Assembly (NCBI GenBank): GCA_964355115.1
Contig: CAYHCQ010000011.1
Location: 1-37,444, forward strand
Reading direction: 5' to 3'
DNA: 37,444 nucleotides
From: JANXZO01 sp964355115
Lineage (GTDB): Bacteria > Bacteroidota > Bacteroidia > Bacteroidales > FEN-979
Positions 1 through 7,478 of this stretch are shown here, piece by piece (positions within the stretch are counted from its first letter, which is position 1; the number at the start of each line of letters is the position of its first letter). A program made the position numbers and the translations under genes. The notes below the pieces were generated by a model. That model was not told the origin of the DNA and did no database searches. It saw only the letters and a program-made list of their open reading frames with translations.

Positions 1-1242
1 CGCAAAGTGAACGGGCCAGGTATCATCTATGTACGTAACCGCCGGGAGACAAAGGAGATCGCCGGTTTCCTGCAGAAGAACGGCATCAGCGCCGATTTTT
101 ACCACGCCGGCCTCGACCAGAAAACCCGCGACCGGAGGCAGAACAGCTGGATCAGGGAGGAAAAACGAATTATTGTCTCCACCAATGCCTTCGGCATGGG
201 CATCGACAAGTCCAATGTGCGCGTTGTTGTTCACCTCGACCTCGCCGACAGTATTGAAGCATACTTCCAGGAGGCAGGACGGGCAGGAAGGGATGAAAAA
301 AGAGGATATGCCGTGTTGCTCTATGAGAATTCCGACATCCTCGATGCCCGGCATAACCTCACCATCGCATACCCCGAACTCAGCTTTATCCGGTCGGTTT
401 ATCAGGCACTGGGGAACTACCTGCAAATACCTGTCGGGGCGGGCAAAGAGTTGCATTTTGACTTCGACCTCCCTGCCTTCGCCGATCAGTATAAATTCCA
501 ACCTGTTTTGGTCTACAACAGCCTCAGGTTTCTGGAAAAGGAGGGGCTGGTCATGCTTACCGATGCTTTTCATAATCCATCGAAAATTTTCATCAAAGCT
601 GATAAGGAGGAACTGTATCGCTTCCAGGTAGAAAATGAATCGTACGATCATTTTATCAAAACATTACTGCGCTCCTACAGCGGGATCCTCTCCGATTTTG
701 TAAAGTTCAGTGAACCGGAGCTGGCCCGGCGCACCGACCTGCCCGTTGAAAAGGTGGTAAGCAATCTAAAACATCTCGAAAAGTTACAACTGCTTGATTA
801 TAAAAGACAAACCGATAATCCTCAGTTGATCTTCCTCGAAGAGCGCCTCGATCCCAATAACCTCAATATTTCACCTGAACATTACAGGAACCGGCGCAAG
901 GATGCGGAGACCCGTCTGGAAGCCATGGTCTCTTATGCCGAATCGACACACAGATGCCGGAGTCAGATACTGCTGGCCTATTTCGGCGAGACAACCACAC
1001 AGCGATGCGGGAAATGTGATGTTTGTATCGAACGAAACAAAGTAAGCCTCAACGAACTGGAATTCGATAACATAGTAGGGATAATTAAACCCCTGATGAA
1101 GATCCGGCCAATGGCAGCCGAAGAGATTGTAGAGGCTGCCGGGCAATTCAATGAAGAGAAGACCCTTCGTGTAATACAGTGGCTGCTTGATAATGAAAAG
1201 ATTGAACCGGATGACACCGGTAAATACTCCTGGGGGAAATAG
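1..1242 (+). CDS. recQ: RecQ-family ATP-dependent DNA helicase, 3' part (5' end outside window)
   Basis: The reading frame is open from the first base, so this is the C-terminal part of a 3'-5' DNA helicase used in recombination and repair. Counting from the Val codon at position 7, helicase motif IV (GIIYVRNRR, residues 5-13), motif V (STNAFGMGIDKSNV, 58-71) and motif VI with its arginine finger (QEAGRAGRD, 88-96) are visible. The zinc-binding cysteines come much later: Cys317, then the RCGKCDVC cluster. About 220 residues separate motif VI from the first cysteine, against about 50 in E. coli RecQ. From family knowledge, an inserted winged-helix region here is normal for Bacteroidota RecQ. 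About 80 residues resembling a winged helix follow; no clear HRDC domain is seen. Walker A and DEAH motifs must lie upstream. It is followed closely by a methyltransferase gene on the same strand. Confidence 0.93.
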   Translation, partial: RKVNGPGIIYVRNRRETKEIAGFLQKNGISADFYHAGLDQKTRDRRQNSWIREEKRIIVSTNAFGMGIDKSNVRVVVHLDLADSIEAYFQEAGRAGRDEKRGYAVLLYENSDILDARHNLTIAYPELSFIRSVYQALGNYLQIPVGAGKELHFDFDLPAFADQYKFQPVLVYNSLRFLEKEGLVMLTDAFHNPSKIFIKADKEELYRFQVENESYDHFIKTLLRSYSGILSDFVKFSEPELARRTDLPVEKVVSNLKHLEKLQLLDYKRQTDNPQLIFLEERLDPNNLNISPEHYRNRRKDAETRLEAMVSYAESTHRCRSQILLAYFGETTTQRCGKCDVCIERNKVSLNELEFDNIVGIIKPLMKIRPMAAEEIVEAAGQFNEEKTLRVIQWLLDNEKIEPDDTGKYSWGK

Positions 1243-1270
1243 TCTCGTAAATACCTGCAAAAATTTATTT

Positions 1271-2068
1271 ATGTCCAAAACATTAGCCTACGATGAACTC
1301 CCGCTTTGGTCGGCCCCTTTCGGACTCACGTTGCTGGATACTATCCGCACCCGGAAGTTTATGAACATCCTCGATATCGGTTCAGGAAGCGGCTTTCCGA
1401 TGCTCGAGATCGCCGAAAGGTTCGGATTATCCTGCATGGTTTATGGCATCGACCCTTCTGCCGATGCAATTGCCATGATCAATGCCAAGAAAGAGGCAAA
1501 AGGAATCGTCAACGCCAGGATATTGAAAGGGGTGGCTGAGGAGATCCCATTTCCCGACAAATATTTCGAACTGGTGATCTCCAACAATGGTCTGAACAAT
1601 GTTTCCGACCAGAAACGATCACTGGCTGAGTGCTTCCGGGTTTGCGACGAAGGGGCCCAGATGGTGCTCACCATGAACCTCCCCCACACCATGGTCGAAT
1701 TTTATGATGTCTATGAACAACTCCTTGGAGAACTCGGGCTTACGGAGGAGATCTCTAAAATGCATGCCCACATTGCTTCCAAACGTACGCCGGTTGTAGA
1801 GTTGCGGGTAATGATCGAGGCGGCAGGGTTTACCATACATACCATCAATGTTGATGGGTTTAAAATGAAATACACAGAAGGGACCGCTTTCTTCAACAGT
1901 TTTCTGATAAAAAATTACTTCATGCCCTCATGGCAGGCCTTTCTGCCCCCTGACCGGATTGCGGAGGTGTTTACCCTGCTGGAACAACAACTGAACAGCA
2001 TTGCCGAAAAGCAAGGGGAACTGGTGATGTCGGTGCCATTTGTGTGCTTTGATTGTATTAAAACGTGA
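1271..2068 (+). CDS. Class I SAM-dependent methyltransferase
   Basis: A 265-residue protein with the Rossmann-fold methyltransferase signature: motif I ILDIGSGSGFP (about residues 33-43), the acidic end of strand 2 (GIDPSADA), and the VAEEIPFPDKYFELVISN stretch typical of the Methyltransf_11 type. Such enzymes move a methyl group from S-adenosylmethionine to a small molecule or macromolecule; nothing here identifies the substrate. I chose the ATG at 1271 rather than the upstream TTG at 1187 because the upstream part lies inside recQ and codes for no conserved sequence. The gap to recQ is 28 nt and no promoter box is seen, so the two are probably co-transcribed. The stop codon falls inside a 7-nt tandem repeat. 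UbiE-like or sterol-type enzymes are alternatives, but I cannot choose. Confidence 0.85.
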   Translation: MSKTLAYDELPLWSAPFGLTLLDTIRTRKFMNILDIGSGSGFPMLEIAERFGLSCMVYGIDPSADAIAMINAKKEAKGIVNARILKGVAEEIPFPDKYFELVISNNGLNNVSDQKRSLAECFRVCDEGAQMVLTMNLPHTMVEFYDVYEQLLGELGLTEEISKMHAHIASKRTPVVELRVMIEAAGFTIHTINVDGFKMKYTEGTAFFNSFLIKNYFMPSWQAFLPPDRIAEVFTLLEQQLNSIAEKQGELVMSVPFVCFDCIKT

Positions 2069-2104
2069 CACGTGACGCGTGACGCGTGACATGTGATGCG
2101 TGAG
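2063..2104. repeat. Tandem 7-nt repeat, six units
   Basis: Six consecutive 7-nt units fit the pattern RYGTGAN: ACGTGAC, ACGTGAC, GCGTGAC, GCGTGAC, ATGTGAT, GCGTGAG. The first unit contains the TGA stop of the upstream methyltransferase. Each unit holds a TGA in the same phase, but because 7 is not a multiple of 3 the repeat puts stops in all three forward frames. Confidence 0.85.
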
Positions 2105-2137
2105 AGGTGGGGTTATTTGTGGGTAAATATTCAGGTT

Positions 2138-2311
2138 ATGAATTCCATTTTACTTTTTGTCCTGCTAAGCCTCTCTGTATACCAGGACAAGCCGGTCGAC
2201 AAGGATTGCAAATGCAAGGGGTTTCCGCTATATGGCAAGATCAAGATCGTGAACGATTTTCCCGATATCAAAATCAAGTTCGTGGAGAATTTTCCGGGAC
2301 AAGAAAATTGA
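2138..2311 (+). CDS. Small exported protein with FPD-type repeats
   Basis: A 57-residue protein with a hydrophobic N-terminus (residues 1-15), which looks like a signal peptide or anchor. A DCKCKG cysteine pair follows, then two short near-repeats, KIVNDFPDIK and KFVENFPGQ, each following the pattern hydrophobic-V-x-x-FP-D/G. I recall short Bacteroidota and Proteobacteria proteins with a CKCKG-IPLYGKVK start and serial V-x-SFPD-x-K-V units; this looks like a shortened member, but no function is known to me. The ATG at 2138 is chosen because the more upstream codons (to 2093) lie in the tandem repeat. No -7 promoter box is clear, and a new promoter for the next gene starts just after the stop. 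It might still be a degraded remnant of a longer repeat protein. Confidence 0.55.
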   Translation: MNSILLFVLLSLSVYQDKPVDKDCKCKGFPLYGKIKIVNDFPDIKIKFVENFPGQEN

Positions 2312-2313
2312 TA

Positions 2314-2321
2314 TAACTTTG
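2314..2321 (+). promoter_or_regulatory. Putative -7 promoter box (TAACTTTG)
   Basis: TAACTTTG matches the Bacteroidota -7 consensus TAnnTTTG and lies 14 nt before the ATG at 2336, predicting a leader of only about 10 nt. No convincing -33 TTTG is seen. Confidence 0.5.
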
Positions 2322-2335
2322 TTAAAAAATAGTCT

Positions 2336-4447
2336 ATGAGTCAGATTGCCTTTTGGAAGGGAAACTGGTCTCTGCTGATTCTGGCCACCATTATTTTTCT
2401 AATTCCAGTCGGAGTATCAGCCCAGTGGAGTTGGATGAATCCGTTGCCACAGGGAAATACGATCCACGATGTTCAGTTTCTGGATGGTTCAAAAGGGTTT
2501 GGCGTGGGCGACGGAGGAACAATTCTCAAAACCGTTGACGGAGGGTATACGTGGTCGCTGATCAAAACCAGTTTCCAGGCCGACCTGAATTCGGTCTTTT
2601 TTGTTGACTCCCTCCTGGGATTTGCCATTTCAGGCACCAGCTACGGTTACCTCGTAAAAACCACCAACGGCGGCGCCAACTGGAATCTCCTTTCCTACTT
2701 CGACACTTTTTACATGTATGACGTCTGGTTCACCGATGCATTGCATGGAACCGCCGTTGGAGAAGAGGGTGTTTTCACCACGCACGATGGAGGAATCAGC
2801 TGGCTTTGGAACGGACCCTACTCATGGAACTATTCTGTCTGGTTTACCAACCCGGCAACGGCAATAATGTCAAGTGAAGGGTTTTTATATAAAAGTTATG
2901 ATGGAGGAAATACATGGGCCATAAAGCAACATAACGTTTATGGATGGCGTGGCTCTCTTTTCTTCATGAATGCCGACACCGGGTTTCATGTGGGTGGCGC
3001 TGGTCAGATTTGCCGAACTGTGGATGCCGGTGAGCACTGGGATACCATCCACTCAGGAACAACTAAATCACTCTCTGCATCATATGTGCTTTCATCGGGC
3101 ACCGGGTATGCAGTGGGTTATTCCGGTACCATGCTGAAAACAACCAATGCCGGGGCATCCTGGACTGTCATGCCGCCCCTCACCGCTTCTGATCTCGAAA
3201 CCATCACTTTTTCAACTCCGCTCCATGGCGTAATTACCGGCAAGTTTGGCTTGCTGATGGTTACGGAGGACGGCGGAGCAAACTGGACCATTCTGTCATC
3301 AGAAGTCACCCTTAAAAATCTTAACTCAATTTTCTTTACTGACCAGTCCAATGGATTTATAGCAGGTTATGGAGGCATTATGCTGAGAACAACGGATGGA
3401 GGCAATAACTGGCAATCACAACAGTTTCCTACCTCCGCCGACCTCACCTCGCTCTGTTTTACCGATATGCAGACCGGGTATGTCACCGCAACCAACGGGG
3501 CCATATTTAAAACTGCCAACGGTGGAGCAACATGGGATTCACTGGCGACAGGTGTCGGTTACAGCCTTGGGAATCTCAATTTTCCTGATAATTCAACAGG
3601 TTATGCCTGCGGCTTTTTTGTATATGGTTATGATACAAGCTACCTGTTAAAAACGACCAACGCAGGGGCAACCTGGGTATCAAAACCTTTTTCGGAATGG
3701 GGGGTGACAGCGATGAGCTTTACCAGTCCTGATACGGGTTACTTCACTGAAAGTAGCGGCAAAATAAACCAGACGACCGACGGGGGAGTTACCTGGCACA
3801 CCCAGTATTCAAATACAAATTCCTGGTATTGGGACCTCTGTTTCCCGACCGCACATAAGGGATTTGCCTGCGGCGATAGTAAAACCTTGATAACCCTGGA
3901 TGCCGGACTGCACTGGAACCCTCTGGAATCAGCACCGGTCAGTTTCATGCGGATGTTTTTCCTTGATTCTTTGACCGGCTATGCTTTGGGTCCTTATTAT
4001 CCTTTGCCCCGCGTACTATACAGGACAGAGGATGGCGGACTTACCTGGAGCGAAAAAGTGATTGATGAAACCTGTTACTGGATCAGGGACCTCTATTTTA
4101 CAGATCATGATTCAGGGTTCATCTGCGGCGACAACGGCGTGGTCCTGAAGACCACAACAGGCGGCGGTATCGTAACCGGAATTGACGAAACACCTTCCGT
4201 GCCTTCCAACAATATCGACCTATATCCCAATCCCTGTTCCGACAAGGTTCATATCCGGCTTCCGTCAAGAGCATCATCCGTCACTGTAACCCTTCTCACC
4301 CTCTCTGGTCAGCAGGTGTTAAGCCTTGAATACAAGAATTTGCATGATATGGAGATCACGCTTCCTACTCTCCGTTCCGGGCTCTACCTTGCCAGGATCA
4401 GAACCGATGAGGGAGTAGTGGTGAAGAAGTTGACCATTCTATGGTAG
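2336..4447 (+). CDS. YCF48/BNR-repeat secreted protein with T9SS type A sorting domain
   Basis: A 703-residue protein with a signal peptide (residues 1-29, ending VSAQ). Its body is a long series of beta-propeller-like repeats, each carrying a variant of TTDGGNTW or TTNAGATW with a preceding F-D-x-xxGF/GYxxG strand. This is the pattern of YCF48-like and BNR/sialidase-type propellers (about residues 35-615). The last 77 residues (627-703) begin IDLYPNPCSDKV and end with a lysine-rich GLYLARI-VVKKLTI strand, the type A signal that directs proteins through the type IX secretion system to the outer surface. No catalytic residues are apparent, so a binding or adhesive surface role is an inference. 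It has its own -7 box just upstream. A short tandem repeat overlaps the stop codon. Confidence 0.9.
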   Translation: MSQIAFWKGNWSLLILATIIFLIPVGVSAQWSWMNPLPQGNTIHDVQFLDGSKGFGVGDGGTILKTVDGGYTWSLIKTSFQADLNSVFFVDSLLGFAISGTSYGYLVKTTNGGANWNLLSYFDTFYMYDVWFTDALHGTAVGEEGVFTTHDGGISWLWNGPYSWNYSVWFTNPATAIMSSEGFLYKSYDGGNTWAIKQHNVYGWRGSLFFMNADTGFHVGGAGQICRTVDAGEHWDTIHSGTTKSLSASYVLSSGTGYAVGYSGTMLKTTNAGASWTVMPPLTASDLETITFSTPLHGVITGKFGLLMVTEDGGANWTILSSEVTLKNLNSIFFTDQSNGFIAGYGGIMLRTTDGGNNWQSQQFPTSADLTSLCFTDMQTGYVTATNGAIFKTANGGATWDSLATGVGYSLGNLNFPDNSTGYACGFFVYGYDTSYLLKTTNAGATWVSKPFSEWGVTAMSFTSPDTGYFTESSGKINQTTDGGVTWHTQYSNTNSWYWDLCFPTAHKGFACGDSKTLITLDAGLHWNPLESAPVSFMRMFFLDSLTGYALGPYYPLPRVLYRTEDGGLTWSEKVIDETCYWIRDLYFTDHDSGFICGDNGVVLKTTTGGGIVTGIDETPSVPSNNIDLYPNPCSDKVHIRLPSRASSVTVTLLTLSGQQVLSLEYKNLHDMEITLPTLRSGLYLARIRTDEGVVVKKLTILW

Positions 4448-4469
4448 CGAGGTAGCGAAATGGCGAAAT
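4443..4469. repeat. Short tandem repeat over a stop codon
   Basis: GGTAGCGA occurs twice head to tail (4443-4450, 4451-4458), followed by a decayed copy with GGCGAAAT (4462-4469). The TAG stop of the YCF48-like gene is within the first unit. It resembles the arrangement at 2063-2104, with a different unit. Confidence 0.6.
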
Positions 4470-4514
4470 CAAAATTTAAAATTAATCGTTAACCGTAAAT
4501 CGGATTAATCCTAA

Positions 4515-5126
4515 ATGACTAATGTTCTTGGCCGTTCATTCTTTCTCCAGCCCGATGTTGTTCAGATCGCCAAAGATCTGCTGGGCAAATACCTGGTCAC
4601 CGAAACCGACGGGGTGATAACCGCCGGGATGATCTGTGAAACCGAGGCTTATGCGGGTGTGGTTGACCGTGCCTCTCATGCTTTCGGTGGCAGGAGGAGT
4701 GCACGCACGGAGATTATGTACCGGGAAGGCGGCACAGCCTATGTGTACCTTTGTTATGGAATACATTCGCTCTTTAATGTAGTGACGAATGTAAATGATG
4801 TGCCGCATGCCGTACTGATTCGCGGAATCATTCCGGCTGAGGGTATAGGGATCATGCTATTACGGGCAGACAAAACCACGAAAACAAAAAATCCAGGCAT
4901 CGGTCCGGGAAATGTTTCAAAATTGCTGGGAATACATTTTTCTCATACCGGTCTTGACCTCACCAGGAGGCCTGGTAACCGAGAATCCTTTGGGATATGG
5001 ATTGAAGACCGGGAAATGCTGGTCAGGCATGGTGGCATCATGGCCGGGCCAAGGGTCGGGGTGGATTATGCCGGCGAGGATGCCCTTCTGCCCTACCGGT
5101 TTCAAATACAGCATGACATAAAATGA
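4515..5126 (+). CDS. aag: DNA-3-methyladenine glycosylase (AAG/MPG family)
   Basis: This 203-residue protein removes alkylated purines such as 3-methyladenine and hypoxanthine from DNA, the first step of base excision repair. The family signature is intact: ETEAY with the general-base Glu44 and Tyr46, then His55 nine residues after the tyrosine, as in human AAG (Glu125, Tyr127, His136). Further matches are the RTEIMYREGGTAYVYLCYG stretch (64-82), the N-V-V-T segment that follows, and GPGNVSKLLGI. Length is normal for bacterial members. The ATG at 4515 gives the expected N-terminus (LGRSFFLQPDVVQIAKDLLGKYL). No promoter box was recognised in the 67-nt gap upstream, which holds a tandem repeat and A/T-rich sequence. 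A strong hairpin 13 nt downstream ends the unit. Confidence 0.93.
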   Translation: MTNVLGRSFFLQPDVVQIAKDLLGKYLVTETDGVITAGMICETEAYAGVVDRASHAFGGRRSARTEIMYREGGTAYVYLCYGIHSLFNVVTNVNDVPHAVLIRGIIPAEGIGIMLLRADKTTKTKNPGIGPGNVSKLLGIHFSHTGLDLTRRPGNRESFGIWIEDREMLVRHGGIMAGPRVGVDYAGEDALLPYRFQIQHDIK

Positions 5127-5138
5127 GCAAGGGCGGTA

Positions 5139-5183
5139 TAAAATAAGCAGGGGCGACACACCGTGTCGCCCCTGCTTATTTTA
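5139..5183. terminator. Perfect 21-bp hairpin, likely bidirectional terminator
   Basis: Arms at 5139-5159 and 5163-5183 are perfectly complementary around a 3-nt loop (ACC at 5160-5162). The core GGGGCGACAC / GTGTCGCCCC is GC-rich and is flanked by A/T runs on both sides, so a U-rich tail results in either direction. It lies between the convergent aag (+) and HU (-) genes and would terminate both. Confidence 0.8.
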
Positions 5184-5203
5184 ATGCAATGCGTTGAATC
5201 GGA

Positions 5204-5476
5204 TTACTTAACTTTCTTTCCGAGTTCAGCACCAGCCTTGAACTTAACAACCTTCTTGGCGGGAATCTTGATTTCCTTGCCATTCTGAGGATTGCGGCCT
5301 TTGCGGGCTGCTCTCTTGGAAACGGAGAAAGAACCAAAACCAACTAAAGCAACTCTTTCACCTTTGCCAAGAGCCTTGGTGGTAGCAGTGATAACAGCTT
5401 CCAATGCCCTTTTGGCTTCAGCTTTGGTCATTTTTGCATCGTTGGCAACTGCCTCGATTAATTGAGCCTTGTTCAT
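5204..5476 (-). CDS. hup: HU-family DNA-binding protein
   Basis: A 90-residue histone-like protein that bends and compacts DNA as a dimer. It shows the complete HU layout: the N-terminal helices (MNKAQLIEAVANDAKMTKAEAK), the signature VALVGFGSFSVSKRAARKGRNPQNG (residues 42-66) covering the turn and DNA-binding arm, and the C-terminal KVVKFKAGAELGKKV. A fine match to the -33/-7 promoter is seen upstream, with a leader of about 35 nt. The gene ends 21 nt before the bidirectional hairpin and is a single-gene unit. HU and IHF are homologous; the sequence reads as HU, but the naming of the paralogue is uncertain. Confidence 0.95.
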   Translation of the reverse strand: MNKAQLIEAVANDAKMTKAEAKRALEAVITATTKALGKGERVALVGFGSFSVSKRAARKGRNPQNGKEIKIPAKKVVKFKAGAELGKKVK

Positions 5477-5517
5477 TTTTCTTAAGTTTAAGTTTATACT
5501 TGAATTGATAATCCCCG

Positions 5518-5547
5518 CAAAGATAAGGCATCACAAAAAAAAGTCAA
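5518..5547 (-). promoter_or_regulatory. HU gene promoter (-33 TTG, -7 TATCTTTG)
   Basis: On the minus strand TTG (5547-5545), a 19-nt spacer and TATCTTTG (5525-5518) fit the Bacteroidota consensus TTTG-N19-TAnnTTTG closely. The box lies about 40 nt before the HU start codon. Confidence 0.7.
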
Positions 5548-5636
5548 GTGTAAATAGCTGAAAACAGGCGAAAATGTTGATAAATCGCGTTTATTGTTAA
5601 TATCTCTGCCTCTGAAAGGGTTAAATTTAGTAGGTT

Positions 5637-6593
5637 TCATGAAAATATCGACCCGTATCCCCTTAGAAAATCCCCGACAGTCATGGGTTTTCTGCCTTCA
5701 AGCTGAAGATGGGTCAGATGTAAAAATCCATCAATTGTCCCAACTTTAAGGTCCGATTTCCTGTCGGTGATGAATTTTCCGGGTATGTGAGAAACTGCGG
5801 TGTATTCGGGAATTGCCTGGAAAATTTTCAGGCTCCTTGGTGTACCATCGGGTAATACTACATCACAAAAAGCCCCGGGGTACGGACTGAGTCCTCTGAT
5901 GAGATTAAAGATATTATGAGTTGTACCGTTCCAGTCGATCCGGCAATCATCCTTGAAAATTTTCGGAGCCGGTTTTAAAACAAGACCGGGCGTGATAAGG
6001 CTCTCCTGCGCGATATCCGTTATTTCACCGGTTCTGATGCCCTCGACACTCCTCACAACAAGTCCGGCTCCAATTTCCATAAGCCTGTCATGAAGATCTC
6101 CGGCAGTTTCACCGGGGCCAATCGGAGTTTTTTCCGAGAACAGAACCCGGCCGGCATCGATCTTCTCATTGAGAAAAAAAGTAGTCACGCCGGTTTCCGT
6201 CTCCCCGTTGATAATTGCCCTGTTAATGGGTGCAGCACCCCTGTATTGAGGAAGCAGAGAAGCATGCAGGTTGAAAGTGCCAAGTGAAGGCAGCGACCAC
6301 ACCGAAGCCGGCATCATTCGAAATGCGATCACAATCTGCAGATCCGGAGAATAGGATCTCAACTGATCCGCAAATGCAGGATCCTTCATGTTCAAAGGCT
6401 GTAAAACGGGCAACCCTGCCTCCAGGGCATACTTTTTAACCGCAGAGGTACTCAATGTAAGTCCACGTCCTGCCTGTTTATCGGGAGCCGTAACAACTGC
6501 CGCAATGCAATATCCTTCATCCACCAGTCGCCTGAGTGAAGCGACCGCAAAACCAGGAGTGCCAAAAAAAACTATCCGCGGGAATTCCTTCAT
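5637..6593 (-). CDS. fmt: Methionyl-tRNA formyltransferase
   Basis: A 318-residue enzyme that transfers a formyl group from 10-formyltetrahydrofolate to Met-tRNA(fMet), preparing the initiator tRNA. The N-terminal formyltransferase domain starts with RIVFFGTPGFAVASL and contains the catalytic triad Asn108, His110 (in TFNLHASLLPQYRGAAPIN) and Asp146 (LNEKIDAG), matching E. coli Asn106, His108 and Asp144. The tRNA-binding C-terminal OB-like domain starts around residue 205 (VLKPAPKIFKDDCRIDW). AFRMMPASVW in place of the proteobacterial AYGxILP is typical of Bacteroidota. No def gene is adjacent. A terminator-like hairpin ends only 8 nt before the start codon, and no -7 box lies between the two, so expression may depend on read-through. 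Confidence 0.96.
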   Translation of the reverse strand: MKEFPRIVFFGTPGFAVASLRRLVDEGYCIAAVVTAPDKQAGRGLTLSTSAVKKYALEAGLPVLQPLNMKDPAFADQLRSYSPDLQIVIAFRMMPASVWSLPSLGTFNLHASLLPQYRGAAPINRAIINGETETGVTTFFLNEKIDAGRVLFSEKTPIGPGETAGDLHDRLMEIGAGLVVRSVEGIRTGEITDIAQESLITPGLVLKPAPKIFKDDCRIDWNGTTHNIFNLIRGLSPYPGAFCDVVLPDGTPRSLKIFQAIPEYTAVSHIPGKFITDRKSDLKVGTIDGFLHLTHLQLEGRKPMTVGDFLRGYGSIFS

Positions 6594-6601
6594 AAATGCA
6601 C

Positions 6602-6630
6602 AAAAAAAAGTGGCCTGTTATCCAGACCAC
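6602..6630 (-). terminator. Intrinsic terminator between TPR gene and fmt
   Basis: Read on the minus strand, GTGGTCTG, loop GATAA and CAGGCCAC form an 8-bp stem with one G-U pair, followed directly by eight T. It would end transcription of the upstream TPR gene. The U-tract ends 8 nt before the fmt start codon, so it could also act as an attenuator of fmt. Confidence 0.7.
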
Positions 6631-6676
6631 TAATTTATAAAATCCTTAAGCTACCCCGACAATTGTCAATTGTCAA

Positions 6677-7369
6677 CTATTTTTTTATTTTTCCTTCGGC
6701 AAAGGCAATGTACTTATCAATTTCGCGTCCTTCATTTGAACGGGGAAACTCCTCCTTGATCCGCTTATAGTAAGTCAGTGACTTGTCATAATTGCCCAGC
6801 ACTTCATGGGCCCAGGCGGCTTTCATGAGAAACATCGGGGAGGTAAATTCGTTCTTTCGCAGATCGGCAGCTTCCAGGTAATAATCAGCGGCCTTCTCAG
6901 TCTGCTTCAGCTCCATATATGCATCGCCCATTGCACCTTTCGCCATCGGGGCAACAAGCTGATCACCGGCGCTGAATTCATCAAGATGTTTGATTGCCTC
7001 TTCAAACTGACCCATCTTCAGGTAGCAGATACCGGCATAATAATGTGATAGGTTGGCCGATTCAGTGATGCCGAATTCATCAATAATACCGAGAAATCCA
7101 AGAAACTGGCCATCGCCGTTCAGAGCTTTCTTTAATGAATCCTGCTCAAAGTACTTCTCAGCCATAAACATCTGGCTCTGGGCATCCTTTTCCTTCGGAG
7201 CTAAATAGAACCGTTTGAATCCGAAAAATCCGAGAACGATGACGATAACCGCGGCGACAACGATGACGATGATCTTCTGGTTTTTTTCAATGAATTGCTC
7301 CGTCCTGCTGAAAGCCTCTTCAACAGCCTCGATGCGCTGTTCGGTTTTATCGATCTTTTTGTCTGCCAT
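6677..7369 (-). CDS. Membrane-anchored tetratricopeptide repeat protein
   Basis: A 230-residue protein with a charged, probably cytoplasmic N-terminus (1-30), one transmembrane helix (about 33-52, rich in I and V) and a C-terminal TPR region (about 70-230). Helical repeat pairs include HYYAGICYLKMGQFEEAIKH, the AKGAMGDAYMELKQTEKAAD unit and a third unit around GNYDKSLTYYKRIKEEFPRS. The layout is like YfgM/PpiD-associated or Tol-Pal-type TPR proteins, which act as scaffolds at the inner membrane; this is inference. The ATG at 7369 is preferred over an upstream non-ATG start at 7525, because the intervening codons overlap the promoter region and the divergent trmH start. A terminator follows at 6602-6630. 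Confidence 0.85.
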   Translation of the reverse strand: MADKKIDKTEQRIEAVEEAFSRTEQFIEKNQKIIVIVVAAVIVIVLGFFGFKRFYLAPKEKDAQSQMFMAEKYFEQDSLKKALNGDGQFLGFLGIIDEFGITESANLSHYYAGICYLKMGQFEEAIKHLDEFSAGDQLVAPMAKGAMGDAYMELKQTEKAADYYLEAADLRKNEFTSPMFLMKAAWAHEVLGNYDKSLTYYKRIKEEFPRSNEGREIDKYIAFAEGKIKK

Positions 7370-7399
7370 ATTCGTTATGTTATCTGAATTTTGGAGGTG

Positions 7400-7407
7400 C
7401 AAAATTA
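7400..7407 (-). promoter_or_regulatory. Putative -7 box for TPR gene (TAATTTTG)
   Basis: TAATTTTG on the minus strand fits TAnnTTTG and lies 30 nt upstream of the ATG at 7369. The -33 element is not convincing. It is back to back with the trmH box at 7448. Confidence 0.5.
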
Positions 7408-7447
7408 CATTTTTTCCTGAATTACAGGCATAGGTAACCATTTTTTT

Positions 7448-7455
7448 TACATTTG
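7448..7455 (+). promoter_or_regulatory. Putative -7 box for trmH (TACATTTG)
   Basis: TACATTTG fits the TAnnTTTG consensus and lies 23 nt before the ATG at 7479, predicting a leader of about 18 nt. A T-run precedes it; no clear -33 TTTG is seen. Confidence 0.5.
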
Positions 7456-7478
7456 CAACCAATCTGAAATCCATAAAC

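Noticed and set aside
6656..6676. GACAATTGTC palindrome and repeated TTGTCAA just after the TPR gene
   Set aside because: Could be an operator, but it is short, A/T-rich, located at a 3' end and not repeated elsewhere in the window.
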